Assembly (NCBI RefSeq): GCF_027579695.1
Contig: NC_083583.1
Span: 20,126,257-20,190,256, forward strand
Source: Neoarius graeffei
Lineage: Eukaryota > Chordata > Actinopteri > Siluriformes > Ariidae
Length of the DNA: 64,000 nt
Reading direction: 5' to 3'
Under the pieces are notes generated by a model that saw only the letters and a program-made list of their open reading frames with translations, searched no databases and was not told where the DNA came from. Positions within the stretch are counted from its first letter, which is position 1. Every line of letters begins with the position of its first letter. Position numbers and translations under genes: made by a program. Positions 1-10,976 of this stretch are shown here, piece by piece.

Positions 1-690
1 TTCACATCACACATGAATCGATCCTGATAGTGTTCAATAACTTATAGATTATTCCTCAGTGCTCACACTAATCTCTCACATCTCATTTTCATTAACACAG
101 ATTGGCTTTTTTATACTATTGAATTGTTATATTGATCTTATTTTTGTTTGATATAGTTATAAATAGATATTGCCTGATGTTATTTAGGTTTTCTTGAAAT
201 ATACGTCAAAGATTTTTAAAGTTTTGGAAATATTCATTTGTATGGAAATATTTTCGAATAAATGGAGTATTAGAATAAGATATTGTTTTGTTATAATTAT
301 GCAGTAAACTGTAATTAATTTAGGACTTGTTTAATTTTATTATTATTAGATGATTGATTTATACATGATGATTATACATAATTTGTAAATATAGCTACAA
401 ATTGATATCAATCTGTTTCTAAATAGTTATATTGTAATATCTACATGTAACTCTCTGTTCCATCCATGATCTGCATGATTAGTTTCATTTCATTTTTCAT
501 TCTATGCAATAGAATGTAATTAATTAATTAATTAATTAATTAATTAATTAATTAATTATTGCTGATCTGGAACAGTATATGAGGGTTCACATGCCTCTGG
601 GCAACAGGAAATGACATTACTTTTGGAAACCAGAATTGTTCTGTCATGTTGTAATGTCCACTTTGTTTTCTTCTCTGTGATGCATGCATT
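1..690. other. AT-rich non-coding sequence with AATT microsatellite
   Basis: No gene is supported here. The stretch is strongly AT-rich, with a run of about ten AATT units near 516-557 and no open frame with recognisable protein features. Confidence 0.6.
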
Positions 691-711
691 GTCTATGCAT
701 TTTCTATTTGA

Positions 712-712
<1 letters not shown>

Positions 713-758
<46 letters not shown>
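713..758. repeat. AAT trinucleotide microsatellite
   Basis: A pure AAT/TAA run directly abuts the head of a tRNA-derived SINE. Read on the other strand it encodes a meaningless poly-leucine tract. Confidence 0.9.
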
Positions 759-951
759 GGGTGGCACAGTGGTGTAGTGGTTAGACCGTAGGTGTGAATG
801 GTTGTTTGTCTCTGTGCCAGCCCTGCAATGACCTGGCGACTTGTCCAGGGTGTACCCTGTCTCTCGCCCATAGTCAGCTGGGATAGGCTCCAGCTTGCCT
901 GCGACCCTGTAGAACAAGATAAGTGGCTACAGATAATGGATGGATGGATGG
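759..951 (+). mobile_element. tRNA-derived SINE, internally deleted copy
   Basis: The copy begins with the family head, including the A-box-like motif TGGTGTAGTGGTTAG. It then jumps straight to the body segment beginning accgtaggtgtgaatgg, so the B box and about 150 bp of body are missing. It ends in the family 3' end (ggataagctggctac-like) followed by ATGG repeats. Full-length relatives lie at 7456, 11424 and 58613. Confidence 0.85.
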
Positions 952-1002
952 ATACTGTACATCATGATTAAAACACAAACACCCCCGCAAAAATTAAACA
1001 TT

Positions 1003-1030
1003 CATACACACACACACACACACACACACA
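1003..1030. repeat. CA dinucleotide microsatellite
   Basis: A short pure AC run next to the truncated left part of a Tc1-like element. Confidence 0.85.
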
Positions 1031-1212
1031 GTAAACTGTCAATAAAAAAAGAATGTGACAATTAGCAAGTCATGGAGAACCTATATTTCGTTAAAAATAG
1101 TACAAAGACAACATTTCAACTGTTGAAACAAAAAATTTTTTATTGTTTTTTGAAAAATATATGCTCATTTTGAATTTGATGTCAGCAACACAAAAGTTGG
1201 GACAAGGGCATG

Positions 1213-2469
1213 AATCTCTGTGCTCTTGCGGAAGGTGGTCGCACTCTCTCCCTTCCTTTATCTTTCCTTCTTCTGCTTCTGTCTCGTCTGTCTAGTGTCT
1301 ATATTTCTGAGAGACTCTCTCCGCATTGCTCTCCAAACTAAAAACCATGGAATTGATAAACTGGTCTCTTCATGCAATTGACACAATCTTCTCGACGAGA
1401 AGCCTGGGTTCAGGGGAACCAGCCTGTCCTGCTGGAACGTTTGCAGCTGGCTACACGATGGATGCATGGGAGAAGTGGCGGGTCGTGTTTCTGGCGGTTC
1501 TTTCTGTGGAGGACATTGAAGACATCTACCTATTCAGAACCATGATTACAGGACTTTTGCTGATTGGATTAGGCATTGCCCTGGTTTATCGAGGAAATCA
1601 GAAAATGGTGACAGCTGTTCAAAGTCCCATAAAGCTGCCCGACATGATTGAAGCGGTGGGCAGAGCTGTCGGCACTCAGACTGTGGCTATTCAGAACTTG
1701 AACCGCAACGTGGATAATATCTTGGAGAAGCTTTTGGCCTTGCAATGGAAATTAGATCATTTTGGAGACCAAGATGGACATAGTGGACATGCGGCGTAGG
1801 CAAGCAAAAGAATGCGTCTGCTCGCTAAGACCAAACAAATTCCAATCTTCTCTATTTCGGCTCCCTAGCCAGCACTGGCCTTGGCCAAGGTCATTGCTGG
1901 GACAACAGTTCCCCTGGAGAACACTGCTGTTAGACTCTCTCTCGTATTCCTTCCCCCACTTCCCACGGTCGGCACTTTCACCCCCAGTGCGACAAGCGGG
2001 TGCGTGACCAGCGCCCTCATGGCTGCAGGAGCGGACGGCTGCTTGCTTGCGCTGGGTTACCTCTACCTCCCCCCCACCCCCCTTACCACCCCTGATCATC
2101 CCCCCCTTTTCCCCCCCTTCCCCCCTCCAAGTCCCGTGTTTTCATGTTGTAATGTGTACTTGTGTTATTTTGTGCTTATGTGGTTTTCATGTTGTAAAGT
2201 ATACTTGTGGTTTGTTTTGGGCTTATGTGCTGAGGTTTTTTTAATGCTCCCACTCTGTACTCCTCACAGAAGCATAGGGTGGGGGTGCTTTTTTCTCCTC
2301 TCCTTTCCTTTTGTTACTCTGTAATTTTCTTTTTTCCCTGTCTTCCTGTCCTGTCTACTCCCCCTCTGTCAATTATGTGTATGTATGTAAGGACAGGTTG
2401 ATGGTCAATTTCACTGGTACAGTGATAATAAAGGGTTCATTCATTCATTCATTCATTCATTCATTCATT
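1213..2469 (+). mobile_element. ATTC-tailed retroposon inserted in the Tc1-like element
   Basis: Comparison with the Tc1 relative at 11252-13188 shows that the sequence between 'gggcatg' (about 1212) and 'tttgccactgtg' (about 2474) is extra. A possible short duplication (catg) flanks it. The 3' end has an AATAAA-type signal near 2428 followed by about nine ATTC units, the usual tail style of L2/CR1-mobilised retroposons. It starts with a pyrimidine-rich stretch and contains a 157-codon ORF (separate entry) followed by a C-rich region. I cannot assign it to a named family. Confidence 0.65.
1326..1799 (+). CDS. small putative single-pass membrane protein ORF in a retroposon
   Basis: This is a 157-codon uninterrupted frame inside the ATTC-tailed insertion. 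A second in-frame ATG eight codons in (MELINW...) sits in a reasonable context and may be the real start. A hydrophobic stretch (TMITGLLLIGLGIALVYRG, about residues 73-91) is a good single membrane span. It is followed by a basic stop-transfer region and a heptad-like segment (about residues 105-145) that could form a coiled coil. No catalytic motif is visible and I do not recognise the family. An ORF of this length surviving in a mobile sequence suggests it was coding when inserted. It could be the ORF of an uncharacterised non-autonomous retroposon or part of a captured host transcript. Confidence 0.5.
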   Translation: MLSKLKTMELINWSLHAIDTIFSTRSLGSGEPACPAGTFAAGYTMDAWEKWRVVFLAVLSVEDIEDIYLFRTMITGLLLIGLGIALVYRGNQKMVTAVQSPIKLPDMIEAVGRAVGTQTVAIQNLNRNVDNILEKLLALQWKLDHFGDQDGHSGHAA

Positions 2470-3849
2470 CATGTTTGCCACTGTGTTGGTTCGCCCCTAC
2501 TTTAAACAAAACTCTGTAAATGTCTGGGAACTGAGGAGACTGATTGCTATAGTTTTGAAAGAGAAATGTTGTCCCATTCTTGCCTCATATACAATTTCAG
2601 TTGCTCAACAGTTTGGGGTCTCCTTTGTTGTATTTTGCGTTTCATAATGTGCCAACTGTTTTAAATGAGAGACAGGTCTGGACTGCAGGCAGGCCAGTTT
2701 AGCACCTGGACTCTTTTACTATGGAGCCATGCAGTTTTAATATGTGCAGAAAGCGGTTCGGCATTGTCTTGCTGAAAGAAGGAAGGCCTTCCCTGAAAAA
2801 GATTTTGTCTGGATGGCCATATCGCTCTGAAATGTGTAGATATCATTCAGCATTAATGACGCCTTCCCAGATGTACAAGCTACCCATGTCATGTGCACCA
2901 ATGCACCCTCATACCATTACAGTTACTGGCTTTTGAACTGTGCACGGATAACAAGCTGGACGGTCCCTCTTCTCTTGAGCCTGGAGGATGTGATGTACAT
3001 GATTTCTAAAAATAATTTCTACTTTTGATTTGTCAGACCTCAAGAGAGTTTTCCACTTCACCTCAGTCCATCATGAAAGAGCTCGGGCCCAGAGAAGGTG
3101 GCGATGTTTCTGGATATTGTTTATATCTGGTTTTCACTTGCATTTGTGGATGCAGTAATGAACTGTTTTCCCAGACAATGGGTTTCTGAAGTGTTCCTGA
3201 GCCCATGCAGTGGTTTCCACTACAGACACATGTCTGCTTTTAATGCAGTGTCGCCTGAGAGCCTGAAGATCACAAGCATCCAATGTCAGTTTTCAGTCTT
3301 GTCTCTTGCACACAGAGATTTCTCCAGATTCTCTGAACCTTTTAATGATATTATGTACCACAGATGATGTGATCCCCAATTATTATTATTATTTTTTGCA
3401 ATTTTACCTTGAGGAATGTTATTCTTAAATTGTTGCACTGTTTGCCCATGCAGTCTTTCACAGAGCGGTGAACCCCTCCCCATCTTTACTTCGGAGAGAC
3501 TCCGCCTCTCTGGGATCCTCTTTTTATACCAAATTATGTTACTGACCTGTTGCCAATTAATCAAATTTTATTATTTTTTTAGCATTACACAACTTTTTCA
3601 GTCTTTTGTTACCCCGGCACAACTTTTCTGAAATGTGTTGCTGACATCAAATTCAAAGTGAGCATATATTTTTCAAAAAACAATAAAATTTCTCAGTTTC
3701 AACATTTGATATGTTATATTTGTACTATTTTCAATTAAATATAGGGTTTCCATGATTTGCAAATCTTCACAGTCTGTTATTATTTATGTTTTACACAGTG
3801 TCCCAACTTTTTTGGAATTGGGGTTCTAAATTATCCCTCTTTCACCAGC

Positions 3850-4890
3850 AGATATTGGAAAGTTACTGTATATTGGAAACTTTTGTATAATCATAATTTC
3901 ATGTCTCATAACACACCAATGTGGAACAATAGTTATATTACTGTGAAAAGGAAATCACTGTTTAACAAGGACTGGGTGGAGAAAGGCATTTGTTCAGTGT
4001 TTCACTTAGTTGATATAAGTGGCTGTATCTTTTGGTATGAAAATTTTTGCCTTAAATATGGCACAATCTGCAATTATAATACTTTCAAATACCATCCCCA
4101 ATTTTATTATACGTTTAATTAGAGGGAACTTGGCATATTCTCCCCTTATCACTTCTTGTCTCCTACAACTTTTCACTGGAGGCTTAGTCTTTAATGAAGT
4201 TAAACTCCCAAACAAAACCATTAGAAATGTGTTTAACAGCGTGTTATACCCCATAACGTCTTATAGAAATTCAGTCTTAGAAATTTCCTCAAAAAGAATG
4301 GTTCGTATTTTACGAACGTATTTACAAATCCCAAAGCCAAAGAAATACATTTTAAAACCCTAAATCGAGTGTACCCATCCAGTGAATTGTTGTGACAGTG
4401 ATTTGATATTGAAACCAGTAATTGTGTGTTTTGTGAAAACAATGAAACCTCTGATCATTTATTTTTCCAGTGTATGTATGCAGAAGCTTTATGGCTTGAT
4501 GTACATGACTGACTTCACACTAAGGTTTTTCAACGGGAAAACTTTACTGAAAAGGACATTGTTGATGGACTGGTGATGGACAACAGTAAAGGTGACTTTT
4601 TAGTGAATGTCATTATTGTCCTCTGTAAGTTCTATAGACATAAATCCAAGTATATGAAGGGGAAACCTTCTTTCTTACGCTAAAGCCCTTAAGGTCATGA
4701 AAACAAAAAATGAAATTAAACTTTTAAATATAATCGAAGAGTATAGTTTACAAGAAAAGCCCTAGCCTCTTAAATGTGTTTTTCTTTTTTTTTTTATTGC
4801 CAACAGATATGCATCTGTTGCTTATGATGTGAAGGAAATGTTAGTGCCAAGCTGTTCATTTATGCAATCTTTGAAAAAAAAAAAACATCA
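3850..4890 (+). mobile_element. L1-type LINE ORF2 3' fragment
   Basis: In shifting frames the sequence reads the C-terminal end of a fish L1-like ORF2. NNSYITVKRKSLFNKDWVEK starts near 3930. A zinc-binding CxxC...H...C motif at 4416-4475 (CVFCENNETSDHLFFQC) is the domain that follows the reverse transcriptase in L1-type LINEs. Frameshifts occur near 4010 and between 4350 and 4400. An A-rich run near 4877 may be the poly(A) tail. This is a 5'-truncated dead copy. Confidence 0.75.
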
Positions 4891-4949
4891 AACCATAATC
4901 CTCCTGTAACAGCCCTCTTAAAACTACACAGCACATTTTACAAGTATCA

Positions 4950-5130
4950 CAAAACTGTCTGAGAAAATTTTGACTCAAACACTGACTAAAAATAAACTAC
5001 AATTGAACTAAAAACTTTGCTCCACTGACTAAATCTTGACTAAAACAAAACAGAAAAGACTAAAATGTGACTAAAATATAACTACAATTTTCAGCAAGCA
5101 ACTAAGACTAAAACTAAATTTTAAGTTCTT
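4950..5130. repeat. degenerate GACTAAAA-type repeat
   Basis: Many spaced copies of gactaaaa/aactaaaact occur in this low-complexity stretch. It resembles the internal repeats of some fish MITEs, but no termini can be defined. Confidence 0.45.
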
Positions 5131-5300
5131 GTCAAACTGAATATCACAGGAAAATGATTAAAAAATAATGTGACATTTGTCCTACATTATTTAATATCCC
5201 TATGACATTTATATCCCTATTTATATGTGAGTAAAAAACATAAAGCAAAAAATTCGGTGTGTTTCACTTTTTCTTACTGTCTCACATTTGTTTATTATGG

Positions 5301-6004
5301 CATACTTGCCAACCCTCAGAGGATGAAAATCAGAGATCAGATTGTACAACTTAGGGGGGTCCGGGGGTATGCTCCCCTGGAAAATTTTGAAAACAAACAA
5401 ACAAACAAACAAACAAACAAACAAACAAACAAACAAACAAACAAACAAAAATTCTCCTGCATTCTGAGTGCCACATTTGGAGAAAATTGATTGGGAAATT
5501 GGACTGACATACTTCACAAAATGCATGCTTCTCACATTGCCTTGATGCTTTGATGTATGGATGATATGACAACCAAGTCACCTTGAACTTGTTGTCATAG
5601 CAAATCTTTTTTTTCTTCTGAGTTTTCATTGTTTGCGATCACCAGAGCATATTTGTTTTTTTTACAAATACTGGCACGATTTGTTTTAACATATGAGCTC
5701 ATTCCCGATTGGCTAGAACCATAACAAGAACCAGTGGAATGGCATGATAGAGTGATACAATTTAGATTCAACATCATTATTGCATTGTTACATTGGCTGT
5801 CAGCTTCACTTAAGATGACTATTTGGCACTATATACTTGTATTCCCTGTGCTGAAAATAGCCGAAGCAAAGTGAGAAGAGTGAATCCAACATTGTTCACT
5901 GATTATCTTGTAATGCAGTGTTTTTTAGAACTAAAAGCGGTAGGCGGTATTTACCTGTCAAAAGCAGTAGACTACTGTGTGAATCGGTAGGGTTGGCAAG
6001 TCTG
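5301..6004. mobile_element. MITE with CATACTTGCCAACCCT terminal repeats
   Basis: The left end catacttgccaaccct (5301) is the inverted complement of the right end agggttggcaagtctg (ending 6004), with one mismatch. Flanks ttatgg and tgatgg could be a diverged 6-bp target duplication. The interior holds a long AAAC microsatellite (5393-5449) and no transposase. The 4.2-kb element at 50370-54541 has the same terminal sequence. Confidence 0.7.
5393..5449. repeat. AAAC tetranucleotide microsatellite
   Basis: About fourteen AAAC units inside the MITE. The periodic open frames on both strands are artefacts of the repeat. Confidence 0.9.
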
Positions 6005-6191
6005 TGATGGAGACGGGTGAACATCCTGTCCAGAAGAGAACAGATAAAAGCTGAGGAATTCTCCAAATTATGCAAAAGACAAGTGGATATTATTTGCCAA
6101 TCACATGAATTTTTCCAGAGACATGGACATAACTTTAACCATCTAAAAATCAAATAAATTAATAACCATACATATTTCTATTGTTCCATAG

Positions 6192-9100
6192 TTTTCACCA
6201 CAAATAAGATGAGGACAATGGAGAAGATGTTGAAAAACCCTGATGTTCATACACCCCATCCTCACAGAAAACCTCATTCAAGCAAGCTAGGTAGGAGACA
6301 CACACATACAATGTCTTGCAAAAGTATTCATCCCCCAAATGTTTGTCCTGTTTTGTCACATTAAAAGCTGGAATTAAAATGGATTTTTGGAGGTTTAGCA
6401 CCATTTGATTTAAACAACATGCCTACAGCTTTTAAGGTGCAAATTGTTGTTTTATTGTGACACAAACAATAATTAAAATGAAAAAACAGAAATCTGGAGT
6501 GTGCATAGGTATTAAACCATCGCAAACACCCCCAATCATACACCCCCCCCCCCCCCCCCCAAAAAAAAAGTCAATACTTTGTAGAGCCACCTTTTGCTGC
6601 AATTACAGCTGCAGATCTTTTGGTGTATGTCTCTATTAGCTTAGCACATCTAGCCTCTGGGATATTTGCCCATTCCTCAAGGCAAAACTGCTCCAACTCC
6701 TTCAAGTTAGATTGGTTGAGTTGGTGTACAGCAATCTTCAAGTGATGCCACAGATTCTCAGTTGGATTGAGGTCTGGGCTTTGATTAGGCCATTCCAAGA
6801 CATTTAAATGTTTCCCTTTAAACCACTCCAGTGTAGCTTTAGCAGTACGTTTAGGGTCATTGTCCTGCTGGAACGTGAACCTTCATCCCAGTCTCAAACC
6901 TCTGGCTGACTCAAACAGGTCTTCCTCCAGAATTGCCCTGTATTTAGTGCCATCCATCTTTCCTTCAGTCCTGACCAGCTTTCCTGTCCCTGCAGATGAA
7001 AAATGTCCCCACAGCATGATGCTGCCACCACCATGCTTCACTGTAGGAATGGTATTCTCAGGGTGTTGGGTTTGCGCCACACGTGGCATTTCCTGTGATG
7101 GCCAAAAAGATCAATTTTAGTCTCATTTGACCAGAGAATCTTCTTCCATGTGTTTGGAGAGTCTACCACATGCTGTTGGGCAAACTCCAAATGTGTTTTC
7201 TTAAGCAATGACTTTTTTCTGTCCACTCTTCCATAAAGCCTTGCTCTGTGGAGTGTACAGCTTAAAGTGGTCCTATGGACAGATACTCCCATCTCCACTG
7301 TGGATCTTTGCAGCTCCTTCAGTGTTATCAGTCTTTGTTGCATCTCTGATTAATGCCCTCCTTGCCCGGTCTGTGAGTTTTGGTGGGCAGCCTTCTCTTG
7401 TCAGGTTTGTAGTGCTGAGATATTCTTTCCATTTTGCTATAAGGGATTTATTGGTGGGTGGCACGGTGGTGTAGTGGTTAGCACTGTTGCCTCACAGCAA
7501 GAAGGTCCTGGGTTCAAGCCCAGCAGCCAATGAGGGCCTTTCTGTGTGGAGTTTGCATGTTCTCCCCGTGTCTGTGTGGGTTTCCTCTACAGTCCAAAGA
7601 CATGCAGGTTAGGTTAACTGGTGACTCTAAATTGACCGTAGGTATGAATGTGAGTGTGAATGGTTGTCTGTGTCTATGTGTCAGCCCTGTGATGACCTGG
7701 TGACTTGTCCAGGGTGTACCCCGCCTCTTGCCCATAGTCAGCTGGGATAGGCTCCAGCTTGCCTGCGACCCTGTACAGGATAAGCGGCTACAGATAATGG
7801 ATGGATTTAATGGTGCTCCCTGGGCTATTCAAAGTTTGGGATATTTTTTTTATAACCCAACCTTGATCCATACTTCTTCACAACTTTGTCTCTGACCTGT
7901 TTGGAGTGCTTCTTGGTTTTCATGTTGCTTTCTTAGTAGTGTTGCAGAGTCAGGGTCCTTCCAGAACAGGTTGATTTATACAGACATCATGTGACAGATC
8001 ATATATGACAGTTTGATTGCACACAGGTGAATCTTCATCAACTAATTATGTGACTGATGAAGTGAATTGGTTGGACCAGCTCTTATTTAGGGGTTTCATA
8101 TGAAAGGGGGTGAATACCTATGCACATTCCAGATTTCTGTTTTTTTCATCTTAATTATTGTTTGTGTCACAATAAAACAACAATTTGCACCTTTACAGTG
8201 GTAGGCATGTTGTGTACATCAAATGGTGCTACCCCTCCCCCCCCCAAAAAAAATCCATTTTAATTCCAGCTTTTAATGCGACAAACCAGGACAAACACCA
8301 AGGGGGATGAATACTTTTGCAAGACACTGTACACATACCCCCAAAGTTATAGCATTTATATGAGCCAGGTTCTTACTCTGTAGCCTTACTAGCTGAGATT
8401 TTACTCCAGGAGATGGCAGGAACTCTCACGGTGACGGCAATTACCTGCCTGATGGGTACGACATGTCTTTTCCTGGCCCTTTGATGAGGTGAGGCCTTCT
8501 TTCTCCTCTCATATACTACACACAAACTGAACATTAAATATGCAGGCTGTTTCAGCAGTAATGTTTGGAAACACATCACCAGGTTATCAAAGTGTATGTG
8601 CAGTAATCCATATTGACCTGTTGCAGCAAAACTATGAAGGTGAAAGGCTTGCTTCATTTTATCCAGACCAAATCCCAGCAGTGTCTTCAACATTTGGATG
8701 AACCTAACCAAAAGGAGGCCTATTTCTTTTGGAAGATTATGGAGCTTATGTGCAATAAAAATGGAGTAAGTGTTGTAGTTTTTTATGCGGCGATTGTTTA
8801 AGCACAATTACTTACAATAAATGTATCAAGTTGTTTTATCTGCAAGAAGGCAAAATTTTTCTGAATTGTAAGTGCATAAATGAATAAATTTACCTACAGT
8901 AAATGTGTAAGTTAAAGATGTTTCTTTTACAGAATGTATTGCTGGCTGAAGTCGCTACAGTCCTCTTCAAAGGTTACATACCTCTGAGGAACAAGGTATC
9001 AAATGTTTGTTTAATAACACATCAGCATCACCTGATGTGTCTGTATTGTATATTGCAACTGTGTATTTTTTGTGTTTTTTTATTTTTTACATGACAATTC

Positions 9101-10976
9101 CTGCTACAGCTAAGGGGTGGGAAGAACCAGGATGACTGGTGTCTTCCTCTGGCGCAACTGTTGTGCTTGGCTGATCCAGAAGATGACATCTTGAATGCTG
9201 TGGTTAAAATGGGAGAAACGCTTGGTATGGATCAGTAACAGTACTTTTTGACCTTCAGTTGTTGTCATCATATCATTAACTGTTAACTGTTTGACTGACC
9301 CAGATGTTTGATCTTTCATCTGCAGACTCCAAAGGACTGACCTATGCAGCACATATTTGCTATGTGGTGGCGCTGGAGGTGCTGGAACCATATCAAGGAT
9401 TCAGCTTTGAGCTCATTGGCTGTGACAGGTATTTTTTTTTGTGTGTGTGTGTGTGTGTGTGGGTGTGTGGGTGGGTGGGTGGGTAAGAGAGAGATTGTGC
9501 TTGGCTGATCCAGAAGATGACATCTTGTTGACTTGCTCTTTGTACCAGTTTGCCCGTCAGCCAATCAGCTGTGAGGGAAGCCATTGAGCGAACTGAGGTG
9601 TATGAATACTTCTGCTTCCTGACCTCAGGATTCGCTCAGCCAAACTTCCAGGTTGGACTTTCTCTTTCCTTCTTTTTAATATTGATGGGCTGAATTTAAG
9701 TATGAATCATTATACTAAGGCCCTGTCCACACGGCAACGGATTCAGGTGAATCTGATAAAATTGTTTATCATTTCAGCCTGTCGTCCACACAGCACTGGT
9801 GTTTTGGGTGCCCCAAAATGAAATCTTTTGAGAACGGGTTCCAGAGTGGAAAAATCTGGCAATGGCGCCGTTGTGAAGTCGTCTGGATGAGTAGAACGGA
9901 TTTGTTTATGATGACATCACAACCACATGACTGTCAGTGCTTCACGCCGGGTAGAAGTGTAATGAACTCGATGCGAGTTGTCAACAAATCCTATAACTTG
10001 GTTCATGAAACGCGCTTACAAAATATTTTCACTGCTTTCCAAAAACAAAAACAATCCCGCCAGCAAAAATAGGGGAAAAAAAAGGAGCGATCTCACCTCT
10101 TCAGATGTTGGTTTAAGTCCGACAATACATTCCTCAAAAAGAGCGTAGAAGAACAAAGTAATCCATCAACATGTAGCATTCAATTTATTCTGGACCATTA
10201 AAGAATTCTGGAGGATATCAGAATGTTGGCGTACTGGCTTCCATCTACCCCCATTCATTCCTCTTTCCGCGTCTTTCGTTTTACGCTACTGATTAATAAT
10301 CAAAACTTTATGTGGCTGATGCTACAGAAGAAGGGGTTTATGCGCATGTGTCTACTTCTTCTATTGTTCTGGTGTCTCCGATGGGACCGTCTTACAGTGC
10401 ACGTAGAGGTGTGGCATGTGTATTGCATCGTTTTCAGCAAGCGTTGCGTTGCCATATGTACCTGATATTTTACTGATCCGTTGCCCATGTGGACGTGAAA
10501 AAAAATCTCGTTGCCGTTGTCGTGTGGATGTAGCCTAAGATTGAATGACTGTCTGTCTTAGATCTACAAATACTATCACGCCAGCAGGCTCGCAGAGTCT
10601 GGCCTTGTTGATCAAGCCTTTGACTACTGCAAGACCATCGCTAGAGCAATTGCTACTTTCCCACATGAAATCACAAAGACCACGATGGAACTGACCATTG
10701 CGGTAAATATCAAACAAATTATCAATAGTTGTGAAACACTTTCAAGGTTTTAAATGCAAAATATTGTCTTTATCACCAATTTACTTGCCCTGTCTGTCTT
10801 GTAGCTGTCTGAGAGACTACACCAAGGGAAGGGAAAGGAACCCGAGTGGCTGATAAATCTTCGTCAGCTGCATGCAAATGATGTGTTTAAGATGAAAGAC
10901 TCAGAAAGTGGCCTTTTGACTACTGAGATGTTCCATCTCCTACGTCCATGTATGAAATTCCACATTACACCATGGG
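6192..10976 (+). CDS. Sec16-like central domain module (nine exons)
   Basis: The nine exons give about 336 residues resembling the conserved central domain of Sec16A/Sec16B, the scaffold of ER exit sites that binds Sec13 and Sec23. Diagnostic matches, in order: SFPGPL (about residues 51-56) followed by a helix ending [23 protein letters not shown]; a DDW...LAQLL segment; [54 protein letters not shown]; and [20 protein letters not shown] near the end. This order matches the helical ACE1/Sec23-binding region. The long N- and C-terminal disordered regions of full Sec16 are absent. The last exon ends in phase 1 after FHITPW, and its donor joins the first kinase exon in frame. The 6192-6290 exon is tentative. 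Confidence 0.72.

Larger units (their letters stand above)
1060..3826 (-). mobile_element. decayed Tc1/mariner-like transposon, split by a retroposon
   Basis: The right end carries the family terminal repeat (tcccaacttttttggaattg, then ggggttc) followed by TA. The left terminal repeat is eroded. Transposase remnants read on the minus strand: a helix-turn-helix region around 3286-3564 and the second-aspartate/NWPACSPDL region around 2661-2846. All are broken by stops and frameshifts, so the element is dead. It matches the elements at 11252-13188 and 20251-21660. The region 1213-2469 is a later insertion. Confidence 0.8.
6309..8329 (-). mobile_element. Tc1-like transposon in intron 1 of the fusion gene
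   Basis: TA dinucleotides flank inverted ends that read caatgtcttgcaaaagtatt on the left and its near-complement at 8310-8329. The minus strand carries transposase fragments. A region with [13 protein letters not shown] (7038-7343) holds the first catalytic aspartate region of the DDE domain. [10 protein letters not shown] block lies at 6883-7089. [15 protein letters not shown] (6571-6798) holds the third catalytic residue, E. Frameshifts and a SINE at 7456-7802 break the gene, so it is inactive. Confidence 0.88.

Noticed and set aside
693..917. Minus-strand ORF with a long leucine run
   Set aside because: The leucines come from the AAT microsatellite and the rest from a SINE.
5227..5629. 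Lys-Gln-Thr-Asn and Val-Cys-Leu-Phe repeat ORFs on both strands
   Set aside because: They come from the AAAC microsatellite.
7456..7530. Possible tRNA genes (A- and B-box motifs at each SINE head)
   Set aside because: No cloverleaf with complete acceptor and anticodon stems; the motifs belong to SINE promoters.
8373..8807. 144-codon minus-strand ORF
   Set aside because: It is antisense to two Sec16-like exons whose plus-strand frames, phases and homology are consistent.
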